From assembly GCF_002217435.1 (NCBI RefSeq), contig NZ_MUHF01000001.1, forward strand, positions 168,066-232,065: a stretch of DNA of 64,000 nt. The letters run 5' to 3'. Numbering within the stretch: the stretch's first letter is position 1; the number at the start of each line of letters is the position of its first letter. A program made the position numbers and the translations under genes. The notes under the pieces were generated by a model. It was given only the letters and a program-made list of their open reading frames with translations, was not told where the DNA came from and did not search any database. This document shows, in pieces, positions 44,084-52,130 of this stretch. The stretch is from Flavobacterium reichenbachii. Its GTDB lineage: Bacteria > Bacteroidota > Bacteroidia > Flavobacteriales > Flavobacteriaceae.

Positions 44084-46756
44084 CTAAAATTGTTGTCCAA
44101 TGATAAAGTGTATTTCTCCACCATTTGGTTTACTATTTCCTGGAGCGGCATCAAATCCATAACCATAATCAATTCCTAACAATCCAAACGCTGGCATAAA
44201 TACACGTAAACCAAAACCAGCTGAACGGTATAAGTCAAACGGAGTATAGTCTTTAAACGAAGCGTATGATGATCCCGCTTCTAAAAATGTTAAGGCGTAA
44301 ATTGAAGCAGAGGCTTTTAATGTTATAGGGTAACGTAATTCCATTGAGAATTTATTGTAGATAGAAGCTCCAATTTGTTCTCCATTAGTATTTACAGGTG
44401 TTAATGAGTTATTTTTATAACCTCTTAATCCAATAGTTTCTCTACCATCCATTGAGTAATTTGCCATTCCGTCTCCACCTAAGTAAAAACGCTCAAACGG
44501 TATAACTCCTCTTTCTTGATTGTATGCTCCTAAGAAACCAAATTCTGTTAATGTTCTTAAAACTAATTTTCCGTAAACTTTTGTATACCAGTCTCCTTTA
44601 AATTTAATTTTGTAGTACTCCAGCCAGTTGTATTTTTTCTGGTCTACTTTGGCTACATCAGTGTCAGCGCTTTTATAGTCAGATCCAACACTTACTTGTA
44701 CTGATTGTCCGTCAATAACAACCGTTTTTAAATAGTCGCCATTATTAAGCGGCTGTTTGTCTGCACCTATCGTATTATCTCCTGTATATTGTGCTTTGTA
44801 TTCTTTTTGATTTTCTAAATCACCATAATCAAGTCCGCTCAATAATGAGTAAGGAGGAGTTACTTTTGCAGAAATACTAAACTCTGAACCGTAAGTTGGG
44901 AATATTGGGTTAACCCCTTTATTACTTCTTGAAAGTCCAATTGTATAAGCAAAGTTTCTTGATGCTCCATTACCAAAAGTAAATAATCCTGTGTTGTAGT
45001 TATTCAAATCATAATGCTGGTAACTCACAGATTGAGAAAGAACAAAATAATCATCTGGCACTGTTAATCTTTTTGCCAGTCCTACTTGTACTGTAAAAAT
45101 ATTAAAACTTTTGCTTTTGTCTACTGATCTTGTTATATAATTATTCAAAAATTGTTTACTATAAGAAATAGATGAACTAAACTGTACTGGTTTTTTTCCT
45201 CCAAACCAAGGTTCAGAGAACGATACACTGTAAGTTTGGAAATAAGTACTTCCTTGTAAACGAAGCGCTACTTTCTGACCGTCTCCCATTGGTAAAGGCT
45301 TATAAGCTTCTTTGTCAAATAATTTTCTTGCCGAGAAGTTGTTAAAAGAAAGTCCTAAAGTTCCGATGAAACCACCGCCTCCGTAACCTCCCTGAAGCTC
45401 AACCTGACTTGATCCTTTTTCTACAACATTATATTCAATATCTACAGTTCCTGCTGCAGCATCAACGTTCTTGAACTTAGGGTCGATTGCTTCAGGATCA
45501 AAGAAACCTAATTGTCCAATTTCACGAATAGTTCTTACAAGCTGTTCTTTACTGTATTTTTCTCCTGGTTTAGTTCTTAATTCTCGGTAAATAACGTGGT
45601 CATTTGTTTTGTCATTTCCTACAACACTAATCTTGTTGAAATACGCAATTGGACCTTCTGTAACTCTGATTTCAAAGTCAATTGTATCGTTTACCGTTTT
45701 TACCTCAACTGCATTAATATTAGAGAATAAATAACCATTGTTTTGGTATAAATTCGTAATGTCTTCTGCGTCTGGTTTTGTTTTGTCTGCAATTCTTTTT
45801 TCTAGTAGAACTCCGTTATAAACTTCTCCTTTTTTAATACCTAAATAGCGATTTAATAACTGGTCAGAATATACGGTGTTTCCTAAGAATTTAATATTTC
45901 CAAAGTAATATTTGTTTCCTTCTTCCAGATTAATTTTGATGTCAAGCATTTTCTTTTCTTTGTTGTAAGTAACAGAGTCATAGATAATACGTGCATCTCG
46001 GTATCCTTTTTCTTTATATGCGGCGATAACTTTTTCTAAGTCAGCTTTATATTTTTCAGGAATAAATTTTGATGCTTTTAAAACACGCAAAACATTTTTT
46101 TGTTTTGTGTCCTTCATAGCACTTCTTAATTTGCTGTCTGATAATTGCTGGTTACCAATGAAATCAATGCTTCTAATCTTCACTTTAGCCCCTTTATCTA
46201 CTCTGACAAGCATATTTACCATGTTGCCATTGATGGTGTCAGGCGTATTTGTAATAGTGACTTTAGTGTTATAAAAACCTTCTTTTTTATATTTATTTTC
46301 AATATAATTTTTAGTAGTCGTGATTAAGTTTTCGTTGACGATTTTATTTTTCGTTAAGCTGTTGTCTTTAATCAGTCCTTCAACTTTACTCTTCTTAATT
46401 CCTACAAATTTAACTTCGTTTAATTTAGGAAGTTCAACAATATCCAAATCAAGATAGATACTGTCGTTTTCTACCTTATTTACGTAAAATGAAATCTCAT
46501 CAAAAAGGCCAAGTTTACCTAATTTTTTGATTGCGCTGCTTATTTCTTCTCCAGGAACAGTTATTTCCTGTCCTTTTTGAAGTCCTGAAAAGGTAACAAC
46601 GGTTTGTTCATTAAAGCTAATTTTACCAACAACAGAGACTTTGGCAAGAATATATTTTTTTCCTTGATCAAAAGGAACTTTATCTTGTGCTTTTATTTGT
46701 GAAAAACTACCCAAAAGAATTAGGGTAAGGGCTATTTGAATTTTTTTTTGTAACAC
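44084..46756 (-). CDS. bamA: Outer membrane protein assembly factor BamA
   Basis: An 890-residue protein: signal peptide (LQKKIQIALTLILLGSFSQIKAQ-like region, about 1-24), about five POTRA domains (about 30-430) and the C-terminal Omp85 barrel (about 470-890) with GGYGGGGFIGTLGLSFNNFS and the end GGEIHFIIGQQF. It folds and inserts outer-membrane barrels. The open frame extends 37 codons upstream into uppS, but I chose the GTG at 46756, which starts a clean signal peptide 7 bases after the uppS stop. A GTG at 46780 is the alternative. Confidence 0.93.
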   Translation of the reverse strand: MLQKKIQIALTLILLGSFSQIKAQDKVPFDQGKKYILAKVSVVGKISFNEQTVVTFSGLQKGQEITVPGEEISSAIKKLGKLGLFDEISFYVNKVENDSIYLDLDIVELPKLNEVKFVGIKKSKVEGLIKDNSLTKNKIVNENLITTTKNYIENKYKKEGFYNTKVTITNTPDTINGNMVNMLVRVDKGAKVKIRSIDFIGNQQLSDSKLRSAMKDTKQKNVLRVLKASKFIPEKYKADLEKVIAAYKEKGYRDARIIYDSVTYNKEKKMLDIKINLEEGNKYYFGNIKFLGNTVYSDQLLNRYLGIKKGEVYNGVLLEKRIADKTKPDAEDITNLYQNNGYLFSNINAVEVKTVNDTIDFEIRVTEGPIAYFNKISVVGNDKTNDHVIYRELRTKPGEKYSKEQLVRTIREIGQLGFFDPEAIDPKFKNVDAAAGTVDIEYNVVEKGSSQVELQGGYGGGGFIGTLGLSFNNFSARKLFDKEAYKPLPMGDGQKVALRLQGSTYFQTYSVSFSEPWFGGKKPVQFSSSISYSKQFLNNYITRSVDKSKSFNIFTVQVGLAKRLTVPDDYFVLSQSVSYQHYDLNNYNTGLFTFGNGASRNFAYTIGLSRSNKGVNPIFPTYGSEFSISAKVTPPYSLLSGLDYGDLENQKEYKAQYTGDNTIGADKQPLNNGDYLKTVVIDGQSVQVSVGSDYKSADTDVAKVDQKKYNWLEYYKIKFKGDWYTKVYGKLVLRTLTEFGFLGAYNQERGVIPFERFYLGGDGMANYSMDGRETIGLRGYKNNSLTPVNTNGEQIGASIYNKFSMELRYPITLKASASIYALTFLEAGSSYASFKDYTPFDLYRSAGFGLRVFMPAFGLLGIDYGYGFDAAPGNSKPNGGEIHFIIGQQF

Positions 46757-46763
46757 TAAAAAA

Positions 46764-47504
46764 TTATTTAATTTGTTCACTGGTTTTTCCAAATCTACGT
46801 TCTCTTTTTTGATAACTAATAATAGCCTCATATAAATCTTGGTCTTTAAAGTCTGGCCATAAGACATTAGTAAAATATAACTCTGCGTAGGCTATCTGCC
46901 ACAACAGAAAATTACTTATTCTATGTTCTCCACTTGTTCGTATTAATAAATCTACATCGGGTAAATTTTGCGTGTAAAGATGCTCATTTATAATTGAATC
47001 GTCAATAGTGTCTATTGAAATTATATTATTTTTAACTTTATCACTGATGATTCTCACGGCATTTACCAATTCTTCTCGTGATCCGTAACTTAAAGCTAGT
47101 GTCAGCGTGAGACGAGTGTTATTTTTGGTTTTTTCAATTACGTCTAAAAGTTCTTTTTGAGCTGATTTTGGTAATTTATCAAGATTTCCAATTGCATTGA
47201 GTTTGATATTGTTTTCTTGCAAAGTAACAAGCTCTTTTTTTAATGAATTGATCAAGATTTTCATTAATGCTTCGACTTCTAATTTCGGGCGATTCCAGTT
47301 TTCTGTAGAAAAAGCATACAATGTAAGATACTCAATACCTAATTTGGCACAAGTTGTTATTGTTTTTTTTACAGATTTTGTTCCGTTTTCATGTCCAAAC
47401 GCTCTTAAAAAGCCTTGTTGTTTGGCCCATCGTCCGTTGCCATCCATTATAATGGCTAGGTGTTTAGGTAAGTTTGTGTGATCTATAGAGTCTTGTAAAT
47501 TCAT
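46764..47504 (-). CDS. uppS: Undecaprenyl diphosphate synthase (isoprenyl transferase)
   Basis: A 246-residue cytosolic cis-prenyltransferase that makes the C55 lipid carrier for peptidoglycan and surface polysaccharides. It contains HLAIIMDGNGRWAKQQG, YLTLYAFSTENWNRP, and LLIRTSGEHRISNFLLWQ followed by FTNVLWPDF. The ATG at 47504 lies one base after the porG stop. The placement between porG and bamA is the same order as PG0189-PG0191 in Porphyromonas gingivalis. Confidence 0.95.
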   Translation of the reverse strand: MNLQDSIDHTNLPKHLAIIMDGNGRWAKQQGFLRAFGHENGTKSVKKTITTCAKLGIEYLTLYAFSTENWNRPKLEVEALMKILINSLKKELVTLQENNIKLNAIGNLDKLPKSAQKELLDVIEKTKNNTRLTLTLALSYGSREELVNAVRIISDKVKNNIISIDTIDDSIINEHLYTQNLPDVDLLIRTSGEHRISNFLLWQIAYAELYFTNVLWPDFKDQDLYEAIISYQKRERRFGKTSEQIK

Positions 47505-47505
47505 T

Positions 47506-48195
47506 TTATTCTGCGCAATAGCAAGGTTTTTGTCCAAAGGTATATGTTAAGGTAAGACCTGAGAATACATACCAGTCATTATTGTTTAAATTTCCAAACT
47601 TCATGATGTTTGGATTGTTTGTATTAGGATTACTTCCGTCAATGTTGTCTGTAAATGTATAACGAACGCCAGCTTCAAATCCTAAAACAAAGTTTGGTGT
47701 TACATTAGATTTTACACCTAATATAATAGGTATAGCAAGCGAGCTTGAATTTACAGATTGCAGCGCATTTGGAGCTGTCGTAAAACGATACAATTCATCG
47801 TAAAGAAAAAAGCTTAGTCCAGAATAAACATAAGGCGTAACTTTTGTATGATAATCGTGAAGATTAAAATCAAAAAAGTTGAATTCCAGTCCTGCAGAAA
47901 ATTCTTTTACATTGCTTTCAAATCTGTATCCTCTTTGATTTCTACCTGTTTCCTTAGATTTAAAATCGTTTCCTGAAATTTCAGATTGTGTGTACGAGAA
48001 TCTGTACGAGTGTCGCGGGCTTCTGTTCCACTTGTATAACACCCCAAAAGCGATTTTTTCGGGCGAAATATAAGTTGTTTTTCCAACATCACCAACAAGG
48101 TTACTTCCTCCTAGAAAAACACCAAGCTCATTTATTTGAGCATTTAGTGTAATAAAGGGGAAAAAACATAACAATAAATTAAAAATTTTCTTCAT
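47506..48195 (-). CDS. porG: PorG-family type IX secretion protein (DUF6089-like)
   Basis: A 229-residue outer-membrane barrel with signal peptide (residues 1-19, ITLNAQ). Start INELGVFLGGSNLVGDVG and the strands ending TLTYTFGQKPCYCAE fit the DUF6089/PorG family. In P. gingivalis PorG tethers the PorK-PorN ring of the type IX secretion motor to the outer membrane, and its gene directly precedes uppS and bamA as here. The name rests on family resemblance plus that order. A good promoter precedes it, so it starts the porG-uppS-bamA-skp-skp operon. Confidence 0.82.
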   Translation of the reverse strand: MKKIFNLLLCFFPFITLNAQINELGVFLGGSNLVGDVGKTTYISPEKIAFGVLYKWNRSPRHSYRFSYTQSEISGNDFKSKETGRNQRGYRFESNVKEFSAGLEFNFFDFNLHDYHTKVTPYVYSGLSFFLYDELYRFTTAPNALQSVNSSSLAIPIILGVKSNVTPNFVLGFEAGVRYTFTDNIDGSNPNTNNPNIMKFGNLNNNDWYVFSGLTLTYTFGQKPCYCAE

Positions 48196-48213
48196 TTAAT
48201 TAAAAATTGCGTG

Positions 48214-48242
48214 CAAATATAATAATTATCAATACGAATCAA
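48214..48242 (-). promoter_or_regulatory. Complete promoter for the porG-bamA operon
   Basis: On the minus strand TTG (48242-48240) and TATATTTG (48221-48214, followed by C) are separated by 18 bases, an exact match to the Flavobacterium TTG/TAnnTTTG consensus. The box ends 18 bases before the porG ATG. Confidence 0.8.
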
Positions 48243-48368
48243 CGTTCGTTTACATAAATGTGCTTTTTTTTCAATTTACAATATGATTTTGAGACATTTA
48301 ATGATGATTCACTACAAGCAAAACGAGAAAAGATGCTATTATCGTATAGTGGCGAATGGGAAAAGGGC

Positions 48369-49256
48369 TTAATTTCTTTTATCTTCTCCCCAAAGCAATT
48401 TGTTTCTTAATGTTTTCAGGAAAGTTTCTCCCGGAATTTCAACCATTTTAATTTTAAAATTTGTTTTTTTTATTGTTAAAACAGATTCATTTTTGACTGA
48501 AGATATTCTGGAATCTAATGAAACTAAATATTGATCTTCTCTCCCGGAGACACGCAGTTTGATTTCTGTATCATCTGGAATAACAAGTGGTCGTGCTGTT
48601 AAATTGTGTGGTGCAATAGGCGTAATTACTAAACTTTTGACATCTGGTGTTAACAATGGTCCTCCACAGCTTAAAGAATATCCTGTAGATCCTGTGGGAG
48701 TAGATATAATTAAACCGTCGGCCCAATAGGAATTCAAATATTCATTATTCAAAGATGTTTCAACAGTAATCATAGAAGTAGTGTCTTTTCTGCTTACTGT
48801 TATTTCATTCATTGCAAAATTCAGGTCTTCTGGAATTGCATCATTTTTTGGATCGCAGGTAATGCTTAACAATGTCCTTTCGGAGGTAGTATAATTTTTG
48901 TCAATTACAAATTGTAAAAAACTATCAATGTTTTCTTTTTGTACTGTAGCTAGAAAACCGAGTCTTCCGGCATTAATTCCTAAAATCGGAACACCAGAAT
49001 TACGAACTAAAGTTGCGGCTCTTAAAATTGTTCCGTCACCGCCGATACTAATCAGCATTTCAAAACTATTATCTAAGGAATTACTCGACGAAAAAGTTTG
49101 GTATTCTTTTTTGATAAGTTCTTTTTCGTAAAGCATGTTCAGAAAGTTTTCTTCAATTACCATCTCTACATTGTTGGCACTGAAAAACATAAAAATATCT
49201 TTAATAATAGGTTCTGTACTGTTCTGATAATACTGTCCGTAAATAGCTACTTTCAT
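48369..49256 (-). CDS. nadK: NAD kinase
   Basis: A 294-residue ATP-NAD kinase that makes NADP. The motif SIGGDGTILRAATLVR, then GINAGRLGFLATV, and WADGLIISTPTGSTGYSLSCGGP are the family core. I chose the ATG at 49256 (MKVAIYGQ); a TTG 24 bases upstream lies next to the inverted repeat. It is on the same strand as porG but 173 bases away with a good promoter between, so it is probably a separate transcript. Confidence 0.95.
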   Translation of the reverse strand: MKVAIYGQYYQNSTEPIIKDIFMFFSANNVEMVIEENFLNMLYEKELIKKEYQTFSSSNSLDNSFEMLISIGGDGTILRAATLVRNSGVPILGINAGRLGFLATVQKENIDSFLQFVIDKNYTTSERTLLSITCDPKNDAIPEDLNFAMNEITVSRKDTTSMITVETSLNNEYLNSYWADGLIISTPTGSTGYSLSCGGPLLTPDVKSLVITPIAPHNLTARPLVIPDDTEIKLRVSGREDQYLVSLDSRISSVKNESVLTIKKTNFKIKMVEIPGETFLKTLRNKLLWGEDKRN

Positions 49257-49264
49257 TTTTTTAA

Positions 49265-49355
49265 TTAGATAATATGTCAATTAGATAATGTGTCAATTAA
49301 AAAAACAGATATCATGTCAGCTGTTAAAGAATTATCTAATTGACACATTATCTAA
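49265..49355. repeat. Tandem and inverted repeat between nadK and the CBS gene
   Basis: Two tandem 16-base units, TTAGATAATATGTCAA (49265-49280) and TTAGATAATGTGTCAA (49281-49296), differ by one base. The second is part of a perfect 19-base inverted repeat (49281-49299 with 49337-49355) around a 37-base loop. It may form a hairpin in the transcript between the two minus-strand genes. Confidence 0.85.
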
Positions 49356-49365
49356 ATTTTCTAAT

Positions 49366-50025
49366 TTATATGTTCAGGTACTTGTCTAAATAATCAGAAC
49401 GTTCTTTTAAGCTGTTGATATAAGCGTCTTCCTGGTGTTCTGAAATGATTTCATAATTATACCTTCTAAAAGTCTGTATAATTTCATTCATAGGCCCAAC
49501 ACCAATTTTAACAGTAATCTGAACATTTTCAAGATCAGCTTCAGATACAAAACAACCTAGAATTTTACCGTTATTGCTTTCAACAATCTGGGTTACTTGT
49601 CCCATAGAATAATCCATAAGTCCTTTTTGAACGATTATGATACCGCCTTGTTCCTTTAAAAATGGAGTTTCCTGAAAGAATTTCATGATATCTTCCATTT
49701 CATAATACCCAACATAGCTGTTATTTTCGTCCAGAACCGGAATCGTATTTGTGTGGTTTTTTGCAAAAATTTCTAAAACATCTAACCAAATCATGGATTT
49801 TCTGGCAAAAAAACGTTCCAGAGTATATTTATAATCAATTGCTTTTTTGTCAGTATCAAAAGTTTCAACATCATCTGAAGCAATACTTCCAATGAAAATT
49901 CCACTTTCTAAAACCGGAAAATGCGAAAAATTTAAGTCAGCAAAAAAGTCCTGAACATTCGCGATCGTTTCCTGGCTGTCAATTGCCCTGAAGTCATTTG
50001 TGATATAGTTGGTAATTTCTGTCAT
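49366..50025 (-). CDS. CBS-domain protein with C-terminal ACT-like region
   Basis: A 219-residue cytosolic protein with a CBS pair (about 8-125; SHFPVLESGIFIGSIASDD and TIPVLDENNSYVGYYEMEDI) followed by an ACT-like fold (about 130-200; GGIIIVQKGLMDYSMGQV, ENVQITVKIGV). It probably binds nucleotides or amino acids. It is divergent from pdxJ and upstream of nadK. The function is not known. Confidence 0.83.
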   Translation of the reverse strand: MTEITNYITNDFRAIDSQETIANVQDFFADLNFSHFPVLESGIFIGSIASDDVETFDTDKKAIDYKYTLERFFARKSMIWLDVLEIFAKNHTNTIPVLDENNSYVGYYEMEDIMKFFQETPFLKEQGGIIIVQKGLMDYSMGQVTQIVESNNGKILGCFVSEADLENVQITVKIGVGPMNEIIQTFRRYNYEIISEHQEDAYINSLKERSDYLDKYLNI

Positions 50026-50091
50026 AAGTCAACTGAAGATATTTTATGCAAAATAATCAAAAAATAGCAAAAACCGCTGTGTTTTACTTTG

Positions 50092-50099
50092 TATTTTTG
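50092..50099 (+). promoter_or_regulatory. -7 promoter box for pdxJ
   Basis: TATTTTTG fits TAnnTTTG and lies 42 bases before the pdxJ ATG. No TTG at the usual distance was found. Confidence 0.45.
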
Positions 50100-50141
50100 T
50101 GGTAACAAATATAGTGTTACTAGAATTAATTATCTATTTAT

Positions 50142-50855
50142 ATGACAAAGTTAAGTGTAAATATCAATAAAATTGCAACGCTTCGAAATGCTCGCGGCGG
50201 AAATGTTCCCGATTTATTAAAAGTAGCTGCAGATATTCAGAAATTTGGAGGTCAGGGAATCACCATTCACCCGCGTCCCGATGAACGTCATATACGTTAT
50301 CAGGATGCAAGAGATTTAAAAGCAATCATCAATACTGAATATAATATTGAAGGAAATCCGCAGCATAATTTTATTGATTTGGTTTTAGAATGTAAGCCAG
50401 ATCAGGTAACGCTTGTTCCGGATGCAATTGGAGCAATTACATCTTCTGCCGGATGGGATACTGTGAAAAATGAATCTTATTTGAGAGAAGTGATTCAGGA
50501 ATTTCAGCGTAACGGAATCAGAACTTCAATTTTTGTTGATCCCGTTCTGGAAATGATTGAAGGAGCAAAAAAAACAGGAACAGACAGAATTGAATTGTAT
50601 ACAGAAGCTTTTGCACATGATTATGATTTGGGAAATAAAAAAGGAATAGATCCTTATGTTAAAGCTGCAGAACTGGCAAACGAATTAGAATTAGGAATAA
50701 ACGCGGGTCACGATTTGAGTTTAGATAATATTCAGTTTTTTAAACAAAATATTCCTGGATTATTAGAAGTTTCAATTGGTCATGCTCTAATTGCAGAAGC
50801 ACTTTATCTGGGTTTAGATAATGTGGTGAATATGTATTTAAATAAATTAAAATAA
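50142..50855 (+). CDS. pdxJ: Pyridoxine 5'-phosphate synthase
   Basis: A 237-residue TIM-barrel enzyme that condenses 1-deoxyxylulose 5-phosphate with aminoacetone 3-phosphate to pyridoxine 5'-phosphate. N-terminal LSVNINKIATLRNARGGN, QGITIHPRPDERHI, QVTLVPD and the C-terminal VSIGHALIAEALYLGLD are characteristic. It ends one base before the next ATG, so it is coupled to the hydrolase gene. Confidence 0.96.
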   Translation: MTKLSVNINKIATLRNARGGNVPDLLKVAADIQKFGGQGITIHPRPDERHIRYQDARDLKAIINTEYNIEGNPQHNFIDLVLECKPDQVTLVPDAIGAITSSAGWDTVKNESYLREVIQEFQRNGIRTSIFVDPVLEMIEGAKKTGTDRIELYTEAFAHDYDLGNKKGIDPYVKAAELANELELGINAGHDLSLDNIQFFKQNIPGLLEVSIGHALIAEALYLGLDNVVNMYLNKLK

Positions 50856-50856
50856 T

Positions 50857-51621
50857 ATGCTTTATTCAAAAATAGAAGGCGAAGGAAAACCATTTATTAT
50901 TATGCATGGATTTCTGGGAATGTCTGATAATTGGAAAACCTTGGCAGGGCAATATGTAGAAGCAGGATCTCAGGTTCATGTTTTGGATTTACGAAATCAC
51001 GGACGCAGCTTTCATTCAGACGAATGGACTTACGAAGCGATGGTGCAGGACGTTTTTGATTATTGTCAAGCCAATCAATTAAAGAATGTTGATATCCTAG
51101 GGCATTCTATGGGCGGTAAAGTTGCAATGCTTTTTGCAGCACTTCATCATGAAATTGTCGATAAATTAATTGTAGCAGATATTGGTCCTAAGTTTTACAA
51201 ACAGCATCATGAAGATATTTTGGCAGGATTAAATGCTGTCGATTTTTCGGTAAAACCAAGCCGAAATGATGTTGAAGAAATAGTATCGCAATATGTTTCA
51301 GATTTTGGAACAAGACAATTTTTATTGAAAAATCTATATTGGGCAGAGCCAGGGCAACTGGCATTTCGTTTTAATCTGGATGCCTTTAATAATAATCTGG
51401 ATGCAATTGGAAAACCTCTGGCAGATAATTTGATTTTTGATAAGCCGACATTATTTATACGTGGAGGAAATTCAGGCTATATTCAGGATTCTGATCTTGA
51501 CGCAATTCGTGTTCAATTTCCAAATTTTAAACTAGAAACAATTCCAAACGCAGGACATTGGCTGCATGCAGAAAATCCTAAATTGTTTTTTGAATTGACT
51601 GCTGCATTTCTAAAAGAATAG
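50857..51621 (+). CDS. Alpha/beta-fold hydrolase (YbfF-like esterase)
   Basis: A 254-residue hydrolase. The oxyanion-hole motif is MHGFLGMSDNW, the nucleophile elbow DILGHSMGGKVAM, and the catalytic histidine is in PNAGHWLHAENP; an acid near GGNSGYIQDSDL completes the triad. It resembles the YbfF acyl-CoA esterase group. The substrate is unknown. It is coupled to pdxJ. Confidence 0.88.
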   Translation: MLYSKIEGEGKPFIIMHGFLGMSDNWKTLAGQYVEAGSQVHVLDLRNHGRSFHSDEWTYEAMVQDVFDYCQANQLKNVDILGHSMGGKVAMLFAALHHEIVDKLIVADIGPKFYKQHHEDILAGLNAVDFSVKPSRNDVEEIVSQYVSDFGTRQFLLKNLYWAEPGQLAFRFNLDAFNNNLDAIGKPLADNLIFDKPTLFIRGGNSGYIQDSDLDAIRVQFPNFKLETIPNAGHWLHAENPKLFFELTAAFLKE

Positions 51622-51673
51622 TCTTTTTGATTAAAAAATCAGTACTTTTATTTAAACTTTAAAAATGTAAAAA

Positions 51674-52018
51674 ATGAAAATATTACTTAGACTTCTTGTT
51701 ACAGCGGCGCTTGTTTTGTTAATTGCTAAAATTCTGCCTGGTGTAGTTGTTACCAGTTTTGCTACAGCTGTAATTGTTGCGGTAGTTTTAGGTTTGCTAA
51801 ATCTTTTTATTAAACCAATTTTAGTGATATTAACGCTTCCGGTAACAGTAGTAACTCTAGGATTGTTTTTGTTAGTTATAAATGCTGTAATTATTTTACT
51901 CTGCACAAATATAGTCGGAGGTTTTGCAGTAGATTCTTTCTGGACGGCATTAATATTTAGTATTATATTGTCTGTGCTTCAATCTATAACCTACAAAATA
52001 TTAGGAGACGATAAATAA
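51674..52018 (+). CDS. Holin-like four-helix membrane protein
   Basis: A 114-residue protein with four predicted helices (about 4-22, 27-48, 54-75, 88-108) matching the phage-holin-like family 4 TMS (PF04020, YvlD). Despite the family name there is no phage gene nearby, and the role is unknown. It starts 52 bases after the hydrolase stop and is followed by the hairpin at 52072. Confidence 0.85.
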   Translation: MKILLRLLVTAALVLLIAKILPGVVVTSFATAVIVAVVLGLLNLFIKPILVILTLPVTVVTLGLFLLVINAVIILLCTNIVGGFAVDSFWTALIFSIILSVLQSITYKILGDDK

Positions 52019-52065
52019 AACAATGAGTGTGTTCTAAAACGCTTCAAATACAATAGATTAAAAAC

Positions 52066-52096
52066 TTGGCTGGGTTGCAAAAATTTTATAATTTTG
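52066..52096 (+). promoter_or_regulatory. Complete promoter for tig, embedded in a hairpin
   Basis: TTG at 52066-52068 and TAATTTTG at 52089-52096 are separated by 20 bases, a full match to the Flavobacterium consensus. The -7 box lies in the loop and right arm of the adjacent terminator-like hairpin and 35 bases before the tig ATG. Confidence 0.75.
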
Positions 52097-52108
52097 CAAC
52101 CCAATTTT
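52072..52108 (+). terminator. Terminator-like hairpin before tig
   Basis: Stem GGGTTGCAAAA/TTTTGCAACCC (11 pairs, 52072-52082 with 52092-52102) around a 9-base loop, followed by AATTTTATT. It is placed to end the pdxJ-hydrolase-holin transcript and shares sequence with the tig promoter. Confidence 0.75.
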
Positions 52109-52130
52109 ATTATGTAAATTAAAGAAGAAG

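Noticed and set aside
46757..46867. N-terminal extension of bamA into uppS
   Set aside because: It encodes no signal peptide feature and overlaps the conserved uppS C-terminus; the GTG at 46756 gives a proper signal peptide.
51674..52018. Holin-like gene as a prophage remnant
   Set aside because: The family is widespread in non-phage contexts, and all neighbours are housekeeping genes.
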